64,000 nt of DNA from JAGOPY01 sp964619555. Its GTDB lineage: Bacteria > Bacteroidota > Bacteroidia > Bacteroidales > JAGOPY01. The notes beneath the pieces are model-generated. The model was not told the DNA's origin. It saw nothing but the letters and a program-made list of their open reading frames with translations, and did not search any database. Positions within the stretch are counted from its first letter, which is position 1. Each line of letters starts with the position of its first letter. The stretch covers positions 1 to 64,000 of the forward strand of contig CAZUDV010000017.1 of NCBI GenBank assembly GCA_964619555.1, given 5' to 3'. This document shows, in pieces, positions 24,801-34,910 of this stretch. Both the position numbers and the translations under genes were made by a program.

Positions 24801-26384
24801 TTAATAACCCGGATTTTGTTTAAGGTTCAGATTAGCAGTCAGATCGGCTGCCGGGATCGGGAACAGGTTGAACTTGGAATCGGTGGCGATGCCATCGGGC
24901 ACTTCACCTTTCCAGGGCCACAGGTATTCACCTCCGGTAAAGAGGCCGTAACGGACCAGGTCAGTCCGGCGGTGGCATTCCCAGTAGAGCTCACGGGCGC
25001 GTTCATCCAGGATCATCGGCAGGTCAATCTGTGACACGTTTCCGCTGGAATTGCCGTAAGCCCGCTGGCGGAGGTCATTGACATAACCGATGGCGGTTCC
25101 GATATCACCTCCTGTGCCACCGCGTAATACCGCTTCGGCATACATCAGGTAAACATCGGCCAGTCTGAACATCGGGAAATCGGTGTCAACATAGGTCTGA
25201 TGGCTGCCTGTATTTCCATTACGGTCGACATTTCTGAACTTGGTGATGGCATACCCGTTGGTGAAATCCCCGATATCTTCAATTTCGAGGCTTTGGCCAT
25301 CGGTGAAGAACATGGCGCGTTTGTCAGTATTTCCGGTGATGTCAGCGAATTTATTGACGAATGCGCTGGTGGTGCGGGTTCCGCCCCAACCGCCTTCGAC
25401 TCCGAATTCGGCCGGGTCCATGGATCCTCCGATGGAAGCGCATACAATGAAAGTTGTGCCCCCCCAGGTCCTGGTATTAAGACCGTCGAAGGTTACCGGG
25501 AAGATCACTTCGTTCAGGTGATCATTATCCGCCAGGAACAAATTCCGGTATTCAGTTTCAAGGGTATAGCCCGCATTGATGATTTTATTGCAATAATTGA
25601 TACACTCGGTATACTTGCTTTCACCTTTGTACACTTCTGCATTCAGGTACAATTTGGCCAGCAGCATCCATACTGCAGCCTTGTCGGCACGGCCGTATTG
25701 ATTCTGCCTTGCATCGATCATCAGACCTTCAATGGCCAGGAGTTCAGATTCAATATATTCGAACAATTCCGCACGCTGGATCTGTTCCGGGAAGAAGGCG
25801 CCAACAGCATCATCTTCCGTTACGAACGGAGGATTGCCAAAATGGTCAATGGCATGCCAATAGCTGAGTGCGCGAAGGAACCTGGCTTCAGCACGGTAAT
25901 ATTCAATTTCCGTCCTGATATCGCCTGAAATACCGCGCTCATCCAGCTTACCGTCTGTGGTTTCACGGATGAACTCGTTGCAAAGGGATACCTGGTACAT
26001 GACCCGGTAATAGAAAGCCGTGATAAAAACGTCGCTGGCTCCCCAGGTCTGCCAATGTAAATCCTTGATGGTTTGGTCATTCCAGCCGATTACCGCCTCA
26101 TCGGTAGGCAGTTCCTGCATGTACCATAAACCGCGGAGATATTGTCCGAAACCTTCATCAATGCCCTGGATATCGGCACTGCCGCTTGGTCCGTTTTGTC
26201 CGGAAACCGCAAGTCCGGCATATAATTTAGCCAGGACGTTGATGTAATTCTCCGGATCTTCATAAACACTTGCAGAGGTGATCTCATCCGGATCGGCAGG
26301 GACCGTGTCAAGGTCCTTCATGCAGGAAAAAGTGATCAGGGAGAGGGCTGCAATCATTAAGGGTATATAGAGTATCTTTTTCAT
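24801..26384 (-). CDS. susD: SusD/RagB-family nutrient-binding lipoprotein
   Basis: A 527-residue outer-surface lipoprotein (LMIAALSLITFSC). SusD features: TPR-like helices (DIRTEIEYYRAEARFLRALSY and KAAVWMLLAKLYLNAEVY), and the family C-terminus with FPMFRLADVYLMYAEAVLRG, DERARELYWECHRRTDLVRYG and FPIPAADLTANLNLKQNPGY. It caps the SusC barrel and hands over oligosaccharides. The substrate cannot be read from the sequence; the linked GH13 enzyme suggests alpha-glucan, the neighbouring GH53/GH2 genes galactan. Confidence 0.95.
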   Translation of the reverse strand: MKKILYIPLMIAALSLITFSCMKDLDTVPADPDEITSASVYEDPENYINVLAKLYAGLAVSGQNGPSGSADIQGIDEGFGQYLRGLWYMQELPTDEAVIGWNDQTIKDLHWQTWGASDVFITAFYYRVMYQVSLCNEFIRETTDGKLDERGISGDIRTEIEYYRAEARFLRALSYWHAIDHFGNPPFVTEDDAVGAFFPEQIQRAELFEYIESELLAIEGLMIDARQNQYGRADKAAVWMLLAKLYLNAEVYKGESKYTECINYCNKIINAGYTLETEYRNLFLADNDHLNEVIFPVTFDGLNTRTWGGTTFIVCASIGGSMDPAEFGVEGGWGGTRTTSAFVNKFADITGNTDKRAMFFTDGQSLEIEDIGDFTNGYAITKFRNVDRNGNTGSHQTYVDTDFPMFRLADVYLMYAEAVLRGGTGGDIGTAIGYVNDLRQRAYGNSSGNVSQIDLPMILDERARELYWECHRRTDLVRYGLFTGGEYLWPWKGEVPDGIATDSKFNLFPIPAADLTANLNLKQNPGY

Positions 26385-26403
26385 ATGTATTCAGATTAAG
26401 AGA

Positions 26404-29400
26404 TTAGAAAACCAGGTTGATTCCAAGGGCATAGACCCGTGGACGTGGATAGATGCGATTGTCGATACCGGTGTTGATCTCCGGATCAATGCCTTCATAA
26501 TTGGTAATGGTAAAAGCATTGTTGATGGTCCCTGAAATTCGCAGATCGACCTTCTTATTGATGATGTCATCGAACAGGTAGCTGAGCGAAATGTTGTCCA
26601 TCTTGAAGAAAGAGGCATCCTTGATAAAGTAATCGGACAGATACTGCGGGGTGACGAAATTGATGGTGGTCACATCCGAAGTCACGTTTCCGATATAGGG
26701 GCCTTCCGCGCGATAAAGCCTTTCATAGACACCGTTCTCAGAGCTCACGTTATTGTATACGTAATTTCCGAAATTGGCCCTGCCGGAGAAGAACAAATTC
26801 CAGTTCTTGTAACTCAGGGAGGATGAAATACCAAAGTATAGGTCCGGGTTGGCATCCTTGTAATGATACCGGTCTTCATCGGTTACGGAACCATCGCCAT
26901 TCCTGTCTACATACATGCCTTCGATCGGATTGCCGTCCGGGTCATAAACCTGTTCATAAACAAAGAATGAGTTGGTGGGATATCCGACACTCTGGATCTG
27001 GATGGTGTTGCCGACTCCACCCGAAATACCGCCGGTGAGGACACCCAGGTAATTGGTGTCGGTAGTGGCGGTCAACTTGGTGATCTCGTTAAAATTATAG
27101 GTGGCGTTGAAATTGAGTTCCCAATCCCAGTCCTTGGTTACGACCGGCCTGGTGAATATGGCAAACTCGACTCCTTTGTTATCCATATTACCGACATTGG
27201 TCAGAATATAGTTGGTCAGGTTGGAGCCTGCCGGCACCGGGATGGTGTTCAGCATGTCTTCCGTTTCACGGTAATAGAAATCCACGGATCCATAGATCCT
27301 GTCAGCCAGGAAGCCATAGTCCAGACCGATGTTCCAGGTGGTGGTCTCTTCCCATTTGATATTCGCGTCATATCCTTCAGGACGCAGGGTCAGGTAGTAA
27401 AAATCCCCAAACTGGTAGGCTGCAGTTGGCTCACTGTAAGTGTACCTGGCGAGGTAGGGGTAATCCGAACCGATATTCTGTTGTCCCGTAACTCCCCATC
27501 CGAGCCTCAGCTTCAACTGTGACAGATTTTCAGCTCCGGCCATCCAGGGTTCCTCGTTGATCTTCCATGCCAGTGCCACTGACGGGAACCAGCCGGCACG
27601 GGTATCCGGAGAGAACCTGGAAGTATTGTCATTCCTGACTGTAACTGTTGCCAGGTAACGGTTCTTAAAGGAATAGATGAAACGTCCGTAATAGGAAACC
27701 AGATAGCTTTCGGTGGCATAGTCGGAACTGTCGTTGACCAGGGTCCCGGCCACATTGGTGGAGAAGTTTGAGCCTTCCCTGTAGAAATGTTGCCAGGAAT
27801 AACCGGCCATCACGTTGAAATTACTATGGATGGATTCGACCTCTTTAACATAATTTCCGTAAAATTCGAGAATGTCATTCTTCTTCATCTGGTCATAGGC
27901 TGTTTTAACGCCCCCTCCATTGACCGCATCAAATTCCCATGGTGCATATTCCGGCACATTCACTGTGCCTTTGCTCCACGAACGGTCCAGACCAAGGTTA
28001 AGGTTGAAGCGAAGGTCGGGGAAGAAATGCAGCTTATAGTCCAGCTGAATGTTCCCCAACAGCCGTTCAACATGTGAAATATCCTCCCTCATATTCAAAA
28101 GGGCAACAGGATTGCTGGAACCCTGCGAAACCGGGTTCTGGTTATAGGTCTGGATCCAGGCATAATATCCTCCGTAAGGATTGGCAAAATAGACCGGCAG
28201 TTCGGTTTCGTCATCATAATAATTCAATGAATCGGCATAAACAGACTGAGTCGGATCATATTGCATGGCGGCGCCAATTGCCCCCTGGTCCGCGAAACGG
28301 TTTTGAACAGCAAAGTATTTTGCGTTGAAATTCACTTTCAGGTGATCGTCGAAAAAGCTCGGATTGAGTGCCATACCCAGAGTGGTCCGCTTCATGTTGT
28401 CGGTCTCCAGGATGCCATCCTCATCGGTATAACCAAGGGAGAAACGGTAAGGCACTATTTTGATGGCGCCGGAAGCCCCGATATAATGGTCCATGCCAAA
28501 GGCACTGTTGTAGATCTCATCCTGCCAGTCGGTGCTGGCATCTCCCATCATGCGGAGGACCTTTTCATTATCGGCATAGCGTTCATTCATGATCGACCGG
28601 TACTGGTCGGCATCCAGCACATCGATGGTTTTGGGCACTGTGCTCAGGGAAAAAGTACCGTTGTATTCCAGGGAGATCTTCTTTTCTTCTCCTTCCTTAC
28701 CCAGGGCACCTTTTTTAGTGGTAATGAGAATAACTCCATTGGACGCCCTGTTGCCATAAATGGCTGTTGCGGAAGCGTCTTTCAGGACGGTAAAAGTTTC
28801 GATATCATTCGGGTTGAGGGTGCTGAGGGCATTCCTGGTGCCGGAAATGCCGTCATTGTCAACCGGCACCCCGTCGATCACATACAACGGATCATTGCTG
28901 GCTGAAATGGACGATCCCCTTCTGATCCGGATTTCCGAACCTTCGCCCGGCGCACCGCCGATGGTGGTGACCTGCACCCCCGGGATTTTCCCAACGGCCA
29001 GCTCAGCTGCAGTCGTTCCTCCCTTGTTGAAATCCTTGGTGCTGATAGCCGCAACGGACCCGGTGGCGTCTTCCTTTTTCTGGACGCCGTATCCGATCAC
29101 GACCAGCTCTTCCAGAAATTCAGCCCTGGGACTGAGTGTCACGTTCACGACTGTGTTGGGCTGAACCGTGATTTCCTGCGGTTCATATCCAACAAAAGAA
29201 AAGACCAGGATATCATTGGCATTTACCTTGATCCGGTAAGTTCCATTGACATCCGAGATAGTACCCGCCTGGGTTCCTTTCACCAGGACAGTTACTCCTG
29301 CTAACAACTGCCCGTCGTTTGCATCCGTCACCTTTCCGGTCACATCGCCTGTCTGGGCATAAGCTGCACTCCATCCAACCAGGAGCATCAGGAGTACGAG

Positions 29401-29427
29401 AAGTTTACTAACGTACTTGTTTGTCAT
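26404..29427 (-). CDS. susC: SusC/RagA-family TonB-dependent transporter
   Basis: A 1007-residue outer membrane transporter with a signal peptide (LLVLLMLLVGWSAAYAQ), a CarboxypepD-like N-terminal extension (GKVTDANDGQLLAGVTVLVK), the SusC signature after the plug start (EELVVIGYGVQKKEDATGSV), the plug domain (PLYVIDGVPVDNDG, DASATAIYGNRASNGVILIT) and a beta barrel ending in ALGINLVF. It imports oligosaccharides captured by SusD. It has its own promoter: a TTTG/TAATTTTG pair overlapping the end of the upstream GH13 gene. Confidence 0.96.
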   Translation of the reverse strand: MTNKYVSKLLVLLMLLVGWSAAYAQTGDVTGKVTDANDGQLLAGVTVLVKGTQAGTISDVNGTYRIKVNANDILVFSFVGYEPQEITVQPNTVVNVTLSPRAEFLEELVVIGYGVQKKEDATGSVAAISTKDFNKGGTTAAELAVGKIPGVQVTTIGGAPGEGSEIRIRRGSSISASNDPLYVIDGVPVDNDGISGTRNALSTLNPNDIETFTVLKDASATAIYGNRASNGVILITTKKGALGKEGEEKKISLEYNGTFSLSTVPKTIDVLDADQYRSIMNERYADNEKVLRMMGDASTDWQDEIYNSAFGMDHYIGASGAIKIVPYRFSLGYTDEDGILETDNMKRTTLGMALNPSFFDDHLKVNFNAKYFAVQNRFADQGAIGAAMQYDPTQSVYADSLNYYDDETELPVYFANPYGGYYAWIQTYNQNPVSQGSSNPVALLNMREDISHVERLLGNIQLDYKLHFFPDLRFNLNLGLDRSWSKGTVNVPEYAPWEFDAVNGGGVKTAYDQMKKNDILEFYGNYVKEVESIHSNFNVMAGYSWQHFYREGSNFSTNVAGTLVNDSSDYATESYLVSYYGRFIYSFKNRYLATVTVRNDNTSRFSPDTRAGWFPSVALAWKINEEPWMAGAENLSQLKLRLGWGVTGQQNIGSDYPYLARYTYSEPTAAYQFGDFYYLTLRPEGYDANIKWEETTTWNIGLDYGFLADRIYGSVDFYYRETEDMLNTIPVPAGSNLTNYILTNVGNMDNKGVEFAIFTRPVVTKDWDWELNFNATYNFNEITKLTATTDTNYLGVLTGGISGGVGNTIQIQSVGYPTNSFFVYEQVYDPDGNPIEGMYVDRNGDGSVTDEDRYHYKDANPDLYFGISSSLSYKNWNLFFSGRANFGNYVYNNVSSENGVYERLYRAEGPYIGNVTSDVTTINFVTPQYLSDYFIKDASFFKMDNISLSYLFDDIINKKVDLRISGTINNAFTITNYEGIDPEINTGIDNRIYPRPRVYALGINLVF

Positions 29428-29511
29428 AATGAGGGTTTTTAAATGAATTAAGTTAACTCAGCATGTAATGATTATTAAGGTTTTAAACCCCAAATAGCAG
29501 GGCAAAAATAA

Positions 29512-29543
29512 CAAAATTATACCTTTGATAATAAAATCACAAA
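29512..29543 (-). promoter_or_regulatory. Bacteroidota-type promoter of the susC operon
   Basis: On the minus strand TTTG (29543-29540) and TAATTTTG (29519-29512) are separated by 20 bases, the standard -33/-7 layout of the Bacteroidota primary sigma factor. The -33 element overlaps the last codons and stop of the GH13 gene. The predicted 5' leader is about 80 bases. Confidence 0.6.
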
Positions 29544-31408
29544 GCAAATATCCTGACCGATCTTGCCGGGATGGATATTTCTGACAGCAGGTATTCTTCT
29601 TCTGATACTATATCTTTTGCTGACAGGCGGTCTTGCGTGATCTCAGTGAACCGCTCATGGTTCAGTGGCACGTCATGATCATTTTTATTGATGGCCACCA
29701 TCACCATTTCTTCTTCATAAGTGCGGAAATAGACATAAGTTCCCGCATCGGGCGAATAATGGATCAGGTCGCCGTAGTGAATGCAAGAATTGGTCTTGCG
29801 CCAGTTCAATAATTTGGCCATGAATTCCTGCGCTTCTTTTTGTTGTGCCGTTAAGCCCGTTCCGGTAAAGGCATTGACGCTGTCCCCCTCCCATCCGCCA
29901 GGAAAATCACTTCGGATGATTCCGTCCATTCTTTCCCCCGGGCTCGTCATCAGGATCTCCGTACCGTAAAATATCTGTGGTATCCCTCTCATAGTCAGAA
30001 TGTATGCAATACCCATTTTAAACAGGTCGAAATCCTCATTGACCTGTGTGAAGAACCGGTTCATATCATGATTATCGGGAAATATGACGAGGTTTTCCGG
30101 ATGCGCATAAATAAAATCATTAGCCAGCATCTCATACATCCTGATCAACCCGTCCTCGTAATACACGTCACTTTCCGTGAGACCCCTGATCAGGGCTCTT
30201 TGCAGGGGAAAATCCATCAGGCTTTCCAGGCAGGAAGTATAGGCGTCGGGATTGACCTTACCCTTTTGCCAGTAGGCTACTATGGCAGGATTTTCGCTCC
30301 ATTCCTCCCCGACGATGTTGAAATTGGGGTATTCATCCATGATGGCGCAGGTCCAGTCTCTTATGAAATGCTTGTCCGGGTATGAATAGGTGTCCTGCCT
30401 GATCCCCGAGAGCCCCGCATATTCAATCCACCAGATGGAATTCTGGATCAGGTACCTGGCCATCAGCGGATTTTTCTGGTTCAGATCAGGCATCATTTCC
30501 ACGAACCATCCTTCCGGAAACAATCTTTTATCGGAAGGAGAAACATGAGGATCCTGTACCGTAGTCCTGCGGTGATTCGTGGATAAATATTTGCCTCCAT
30601 TGCTGATCCAGTCGGCGGATGGCAGATCTTTCATCCACCAATGCACTGATCCGCAGTGATTGACCACCTGGTCCATGATCAGTTTTAGCCCCCTCTCTCT
30701 TAATGACTTGCTTAAAGCCCGGTATTCTTCATTCGTGCCAAACCTGGGATCCACTTTGTAGAAATCGGTGATGGCATATCCATGATAGGAGGTCCTCCGC
30801 ATGTCGTTTTCCAGGACGGGATTCAGCCAGACAGCCGTGAATCCCATATCGGCAATATAGCCGATGTGGTCCTGAATGCCCCGGATATCGCCTCCGTGCC
30901 GTCCGTCTTTATCGTTACGGTCAGCCTGTTCCAGGTATCCATCCGCATTATCGTTTCCCGGATCTCCGTTGGCAAACCGGTCGGGTGTGACCAGGTAGAT
31001 GACATCGGAGGGGTTAAATCCCTGATGGGCCCCTGAACCCTGCTCGCGTCCCCGTAACTGGTAATTATAATTTACCATGGATTCCCCGCTCTTCTCAAAA
31101 TAGATCTTAAAACTCCTGGGGGTGATGGCCCGGTCGATTTCCAGCAGGATGAACAGGTAATTCGGGTTTTCGACCCTGGTCACTTTGAGGATCCGGATCA
31201 TTTTGTCCGTGATAACAGGTTCCAGGTCGGAGATGGCAGGTCCGTAAACCATCAGTTCCAGTTTATTATCCTTCATTCCCGTCCACCAGTCAGGCGGTTC
31301 CAGCCGGGTGACCGAATACTGGGAAAACAACGGAATTGATAAGAATGTGGCAATGGCCTGGACAAGCATCATTCTGCACAGCCTGGAGTGAATAGGAAGC
31401 TTCAACAT
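29537..31408 (-). CDS. GH13 alpha-amylase / cyclomaltodextrinase-like enzyme (SusG/SusA type)
   Basis: A 623-residue exported glycoside hydrolase. ATG 31408 is preferred over the upstream TTG at 31414. After a signal peptide comes a cyclomaltodextrinase N-terminal Ig domain (TRLEPPDWWTGMKDNKLELM), then the GH13 barrel: region I MDQVVNHCG, nucleophile Asp in SGIRQDTYSYPD, acid Glu in NIVGEEWSENP, and the third Asp in VIFPDNHDMNRF. All three catalytic residues are present. It hydrolyses alpha-1,4-glucans, giving the SusCDE system a likely starch or maltodextrin substrate. It is upstream of susC on the same strand, although susC appears to have its own promoter. Confidence 0.92.
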   Translation of the reverse strand: MLKLPIHSRLCRMMLVQAIATFLSIPLFSQYSVTRLEPPDWWTGMKDNKLELMVYGPAISDLEPVITDKMIRILKVTRVENPNYLFILLEIDRAITPRSFKIYFEKSGESMVNYNYQLRGREQGSGAHQGFNPSDVIYLVTPDRFANGDPGNDNADGYLEQADRNDKDGRHGGDIRGIQDHIGYIADMGFTAVWLNPVLENDMRRTSYHGYAITDFYKVDPRFGTNEEYRALSKSLRERGLKLIMDQVVNHCGSVHWWMKDLPSADWISNGGKYLSTNHRRTTVQDPHVSPSDKRLFPEGWFVEMMPDLNQKNPLMARYLIQNSIWWIEYAGLSGIRQDTYSYPDKHFIRDWTCAIMDEYPNFNIVGEEWSENPAIVAYWQKGKVNPDAYTSCLESLMDFPLQRALIRGLTESDVYYEDGLIRMYEMLANDFIYAHPENLVIFPDNHDMNRFFTQVNEDFDLFKMGIAYILTMRGIPQIFYGTEILMTSPGERMDGIIRSDFPGGWEGDSVNAFTGTGLTAQQKEAQEFMAKLLNWRKTNSCIHYGDLIHYSPDAGTYVYFRTYEEEMVMVAINKNDHDVPLNHERFTEITQDRLSAKDIVSEEEYLLSEISIPARSVRIFAL

Positions 31409-31581
31409 TTTCAAAGCGAAGTGTTTAATAATATTTCACGCAAAGATCGGAAAGAATAACTGCTATACGCGAAAAAAAACATGAAGATCAATCCTTTTGC
31501 GGCCATTATGATAAAACTTTGCAGCCTTTGCGTGAAAAAATCAGGATTTCCCTAATTTTACACCCTGAATCTGAAATCGGG

Positions 31582-32112
31582 TTGAAAACTGTTACTACCA
31601 TAATACTTACCCTGATTCTGGCTGTTCCTTATTTTGGGGCCTACCTCTACCTGAATTCCGTCAAAATCCAGAACCGAAAGGAGATTCATTCCGTGCTCAG
31701 GACAATGAAACAACCCGCAGATCTTGTCCTGCTTAAGTTTACGACAAAGGAAACCCTTGAAAAGCTTCGCTGGGAGCACGACAGGGAATTCGAATACAAC
31801 GGGCAAATGTACGATATCGTAGAAGCCACGGCCAGCGGTGATACGGTCATCTACCTGTGTTATCCCGACCATAAAGAAACCCGCATCAATAAAGAGCTCG
31901 GCAAATCATTGGCCAGGGCCACCGGACAGGACCCTTCCCGTAAAAGCCAGAACGACCGCTTAACAGAAGTCTTCAAGCTTACCTTCCTGCAGACTCTGAG
32001 CACCTGGACCCCGACTATCCCTGCCTTGTTATCCGTTAACCACTCACCCTTAACCATTTACCACTCCTCCTCTGCCCCATCGCCGCCATCCCCTCCCCCC
32101 AAGCCAGTCTGA
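31582..32112 (+). CDS. Small membrane-anchored protein of unknown function
   Basis: Not recognised. A TTG start at 31582 gives 176 residues with one N-terminal membrane segment (TIILTLILAVPYFGAYLYL) and a soluble, charged domain (IQNRKEIHSVLRTMKQPADL, EFEYNGQMYDIVEATASGD, YPDHKETRINKELGKSLA). The last 30 residues are low complexity (SAPSPPSPPPKPV), and the DNA there has the look of the short tandem repeats seen elsewhere (TTAACCACTCACCC TTAACC type), so the gene end may have been altered by repeat insertion. It lies 145 bases upstream of two TonB-dependent receptors and may be part of their transport function. Confidence 0.6.
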   Translation: MKTVTTIILTLILAVPYFGAYLYLNSVKIQNRKEIHSVLRTMKQPADLVLLKFTTKETLEKLRWEHDREFEYNGQMYDIVEATASGDTVIYLCYPDHKETRINKELGKSLARATGQDPSRKSQNDRLTEVFKLTFLQTLSTWTPTIPALLSVNHSPLTIYHSSSAPSPPSPPPKPV

Positions 32113-32155
32113 TTGTTTTTTACCCTTTTCATTATTACGGACACATTGAATGGCA

Positions 32156-32176
32156 CGACCGGATCAATACCGGTCG
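32156..32176. repeat. Short hairpin upstream of the first TonB receptor
   Basis: GACCGG (32157-32162) pairs with CCGGTC (32170-32175) around a 7-base loop in the 145-base gap before the receptor gene. There is no T run. Function not known. Confidence 0.35.
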
Positions 32177-32257
32177 CTGATTTTACATTCTAATGTGCTT
32201 TCCGTGTTCCTCTTATGTCTAAAATGTTGAAATTATGGAAAATCAATCAGAACTAAA

Positions 32258-34663
32258 ATGAAAATAATACTCTCTCTGACAATTATTTTATTTATTTCTT
32301 ACCTGGGAAATGCCCAGATCCTGACAGTTAAAGACCGGGAAGACTACCATCCGATCGAACTGGCCACGATTTCCAGTAATAACCCTCAGGCATCGGCCAT
32401 TACCAATGCCAGGGGGCAGGCCGATATCTCCGCCTTCAGGGGAGCATCGGCTGTCGAAATACGCATGATCGGTTATAAACCGGTGACACGCAGTTATGAA
32501 ATGCTTCAGAAGGAGAATTTTTTGCTGTACCTGGACCAGACTGCCATTTCGCTGGACCAGGTGGTGGTTTCAGCGACCCGGTGGAGCCAGCCTGATCGTG
32601 ACGTGCCTTCCAGGATCACTTCCATTTCTCCTAAACAGGTAACATTGCTCAATCCTCAAACCGCGGCCGATTTGCTGGCAAGTTCAGGCGAGGTTTTTAT
32701 CCAGAAGAGCCAGTTGGGCGGAGGAAGCCCGATGATCCGCGGTTTTGCAACCAACCGGGTGCTCCTGGTGGTAGACGGTGTCAGGATGAATTCCGCCATA
32801 TTCCGTAGCGGCAATCTCCAGAACGTCATTTCCCTGGATCCCTTCGCCATAGGTAATACTGAAGTCTTCTTCGGCCCGGGATCCGTAATTTACGGCAGCG
32901 ATGCCATCGGCGGCGTGATGAGCTTTCAAACCCTGGCGCCGCACTTTTCAGTGAACGGCGAACCCTTTGTGAGCGGAAATGCTGTCACCCGGTTTTCATC
33001 CGCCGATAAAGAATTCACCGGCCATCTTGACCTGAACGTTGGCTGGAAGAAATGGGCCTTTGTCACCAGTTTCTCGCATTTTAAATTCGGTGACCTGAGG
33101 ATGGGATCCAACGGCACGGACGATTACCTAAGGCCTTTTTACGTGCAAAGGCAGGATAGTATGGATGTTGTGATCACGAATGATGATCCGGAGATCCAGG
33201 TACCTTCAGGATATGATCAGACCAATCTGATGCAGAAGATCCGTTTCTCCCCTAATGACAAATGGGATATAACTTATGGATTCCATTATTCCACAACCAC
33301 TGATGTTTCCAGGTACGATCGCCTGTTAAGGACGAAAAACGGTCTGCCCCGAAGCGCTGAATGGTATTACGGCCCCCAAAAGTGGATGATGAATGTCCTG
33401 AACATCGAAAATAAAGCGGTTACAGCACTTTATGACCAGATGAACATCCGCCTGGCTTACCAGTATTTTGAGGAGAGCCGGCATGACAGGGACCTGAACA
33501 AGCCTACCCGGTACAACCGGTATGAAGAAGTGGATGCAATGTCGGCCAACATTGACTTCAGCAAACTAATGATGCACCGGCATCATTTCTATTACGGACT
33601 GGAAGCCATCTACAATAAGGTCCATTCTACCGGTACCGACGAGGATATCACGACCGGGGAAAAAGTGCCCGGGCCCAGCCGGTATCCTCAATCCGACTGG
33701 GCATCCTATGCTGCTTATTTGACCTACTCCTTCAAAATATCGGATAATATAAGCCTTCAGGCAGGTGCCCGGTATAACCTTTACACGTTGGATGCCGATT
33801 TCGACACTACCTTCTATCCATTCCCTTATACAACGGCTGACATCAACAGCAGCGCGCTGACAGGCAGTGCCGGAATGGTGTTCAACCCAACGGAGAAGTG
33901 GTCGTTGAGCTGGAACCTGTCTACCGGATTCCGTGCCCCCAATGTCGACGACGTAGGCAAAATATTCGATTCGGAACCAGGCTCGGTAATGGTACCGAAT
34001 CCTGACCTGCAGGCTGAATACGCCTATAACATTGAAATTGGGGCAGCAAAGGTTTTCGGGGAATACCTTAAGGTTGACCTGGCTGTCTATTACACCTACC
34101 TGCAGGATGCAATGGTCCGGCGGGACTTCACCCTGAATGGCCAGGACAGCATCATGTACGACGGGGAGATGAGCCAGGTACAGGCCATGCAGAACGCAGC
34201 ATTTGCCACGGTCTACGGTATCCAGGCAGGGCTTGAGGCAAAATTGCCTGCCGGCTTCGGGGTTTCAGCCAAATTCAATTACCAGAAAGGAGAGGAAGAA
34301 CTGGATGACGGCTCGAAAAGCCCCCTTCGCCATGCGGCTCCCTTTTTCGGCATTGCCGGTCTGAACTTTTCTGCGGATCGGTTAAGGCTTGATCTGTACT
34401 GTGCTTACAGTGCTGAAGTGTCATATGAAGATCTGCCGCCCGAAGAACAGGGAAAAGACTACATGTATGCCCTCGATGACAATGGAAATCCATACTCCCC
34501 TTCCTGGTACACGTTGAATTTCAAAGCCATGTACCAGATCACGGATATTTTCTCGGTCAGCGGAGGAGTGGAAAACCTGACCGACATCCGTTACCGGCCT
34601 TATAGCTCCGGGATCACAGCTCCCGGAAGGAACTTCATCCTTTCGCTGAAAGCCAGCTTCTAA
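32258..34663 (+). CDS. TonB-dependent receptor, heme/hemoglobin type, copy 1
   Basis: An 801-residue outer membrane receptor with a signal peptide ending near LGNAQ, a short CarboxypepD-like domain, a plug with LGGGSPMIRGFATNRVLLVV and DGVRMNSAIFRSGNLQNV, GPGSVIYGSDAIGGVMSF, and a barrel ending LKASF with a terminal aromatic. The plug signature is that of the hemoglobin/transferrin receptor group; heme or another metal complex is the likely ligand. The following gene is a diverged paralogue of the same length. Confidence 0.88.
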   Translation: MKIILSLTIILFISYLGNAQILTVKDREDYHPIELATISSNNPQASAITNARGQADISAFRGASAVEIRMIGYKPVTRSYEMLQKENFLLYLDQTAISLDQVVVSATRWSQPDRDVPSRITSISPKQVTLLNPQTAADLLASSGEVFIQKSQLGGGSPMIRGFATNRVLLVVDGVRMNSAIFRSGNLQNVISLDPFAIGNTEVFFGPGSVIYGSDAIGGVMSFQTLAPHFSVNGEPFVSGNAVTRFSSADKEFTGHLDLNVGWKKWAFVTSFSHFKFGDLRMGSNGTDDYLRPFYVQRQDSMDVVITNDDPEIQVPSGYDQTNLMQKIRFSPNDKWDITYGFHYSTTTDVSRYDRLLRTKNGLPRSAEWYYGPQKWMMNVLNIENKAVTALYDQMNIRLAYQYFEESRHDRDLNKPTRYNRYEEVDAMSANIDFSKLMMHRHHFYYGLEAIYNKVHSTGTDEDITTGEKVPGPSRYPQSDWASYAAYLTYSFKISDNISLQAGARYNLYTLDADFDTTFYPFPYTTADINSSALTGSAGMVFNPTEKWSLSWNLSTGFRAPNVDDVGKIFDSEPGSVMVPNPDLQAEYAYNIEIGAAKVFGEYLKVDLAVYYTYLQDAMVRRDFTLNGQDSIMYDGEMSQVQAMQNAAFATVYGIQAGLEAKLPAGFGVSAKFNYQKGEEELDDGSKSPLRHAAPFFGIAGLNFSADRLRLDLYCAYSAEVSYEDLPPEEQGKDYMYALDDNGNPYSPSWYTLNFKAMYQITDIFSVSGGVENLTDIRYRPYSSGITAPGRNFILSLKASF

Positions 34664-34706
34664 TCCAATTCTGACCCCCAGTAACGGTATCGCAATGTTT
34701 CTATGG

Positions 34707-34764
34707 CCACAGATTCACAGACAAAATAGTTACAATGGCAGGAACATAATCTGTGAATCAGTGG
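34707..34764. repeat. Inverted repeat with 14-base arms between the two TonB receptors
   Basis: CCACAGATTCACAG (34707-34720) and CTGTGAATCAGTGG (34751-34764) are inverted copies with one mismatch, 30 bases apart. A further CTGTGAA lies at about 34849. Sequences of the CACAGATTCACAG type are common dispersed intergenic repeats. The rest of the 247-base gap shows nothing clear. Confidence 0.6.
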
Positions 34765-34910
34765 CTTTTCATTGATTTTGAAGAGCATATACCCAGTAAT
34801 AAATAATTTGGCTTCCCAAAAAATAAAAATCCAGGCAAAGGTATAATCTGTGAAGTTTTTTCGTAAATTGCTCTTCCCCCCAGATGGAGAAATCCATCTG
34901 AAACCCGATC

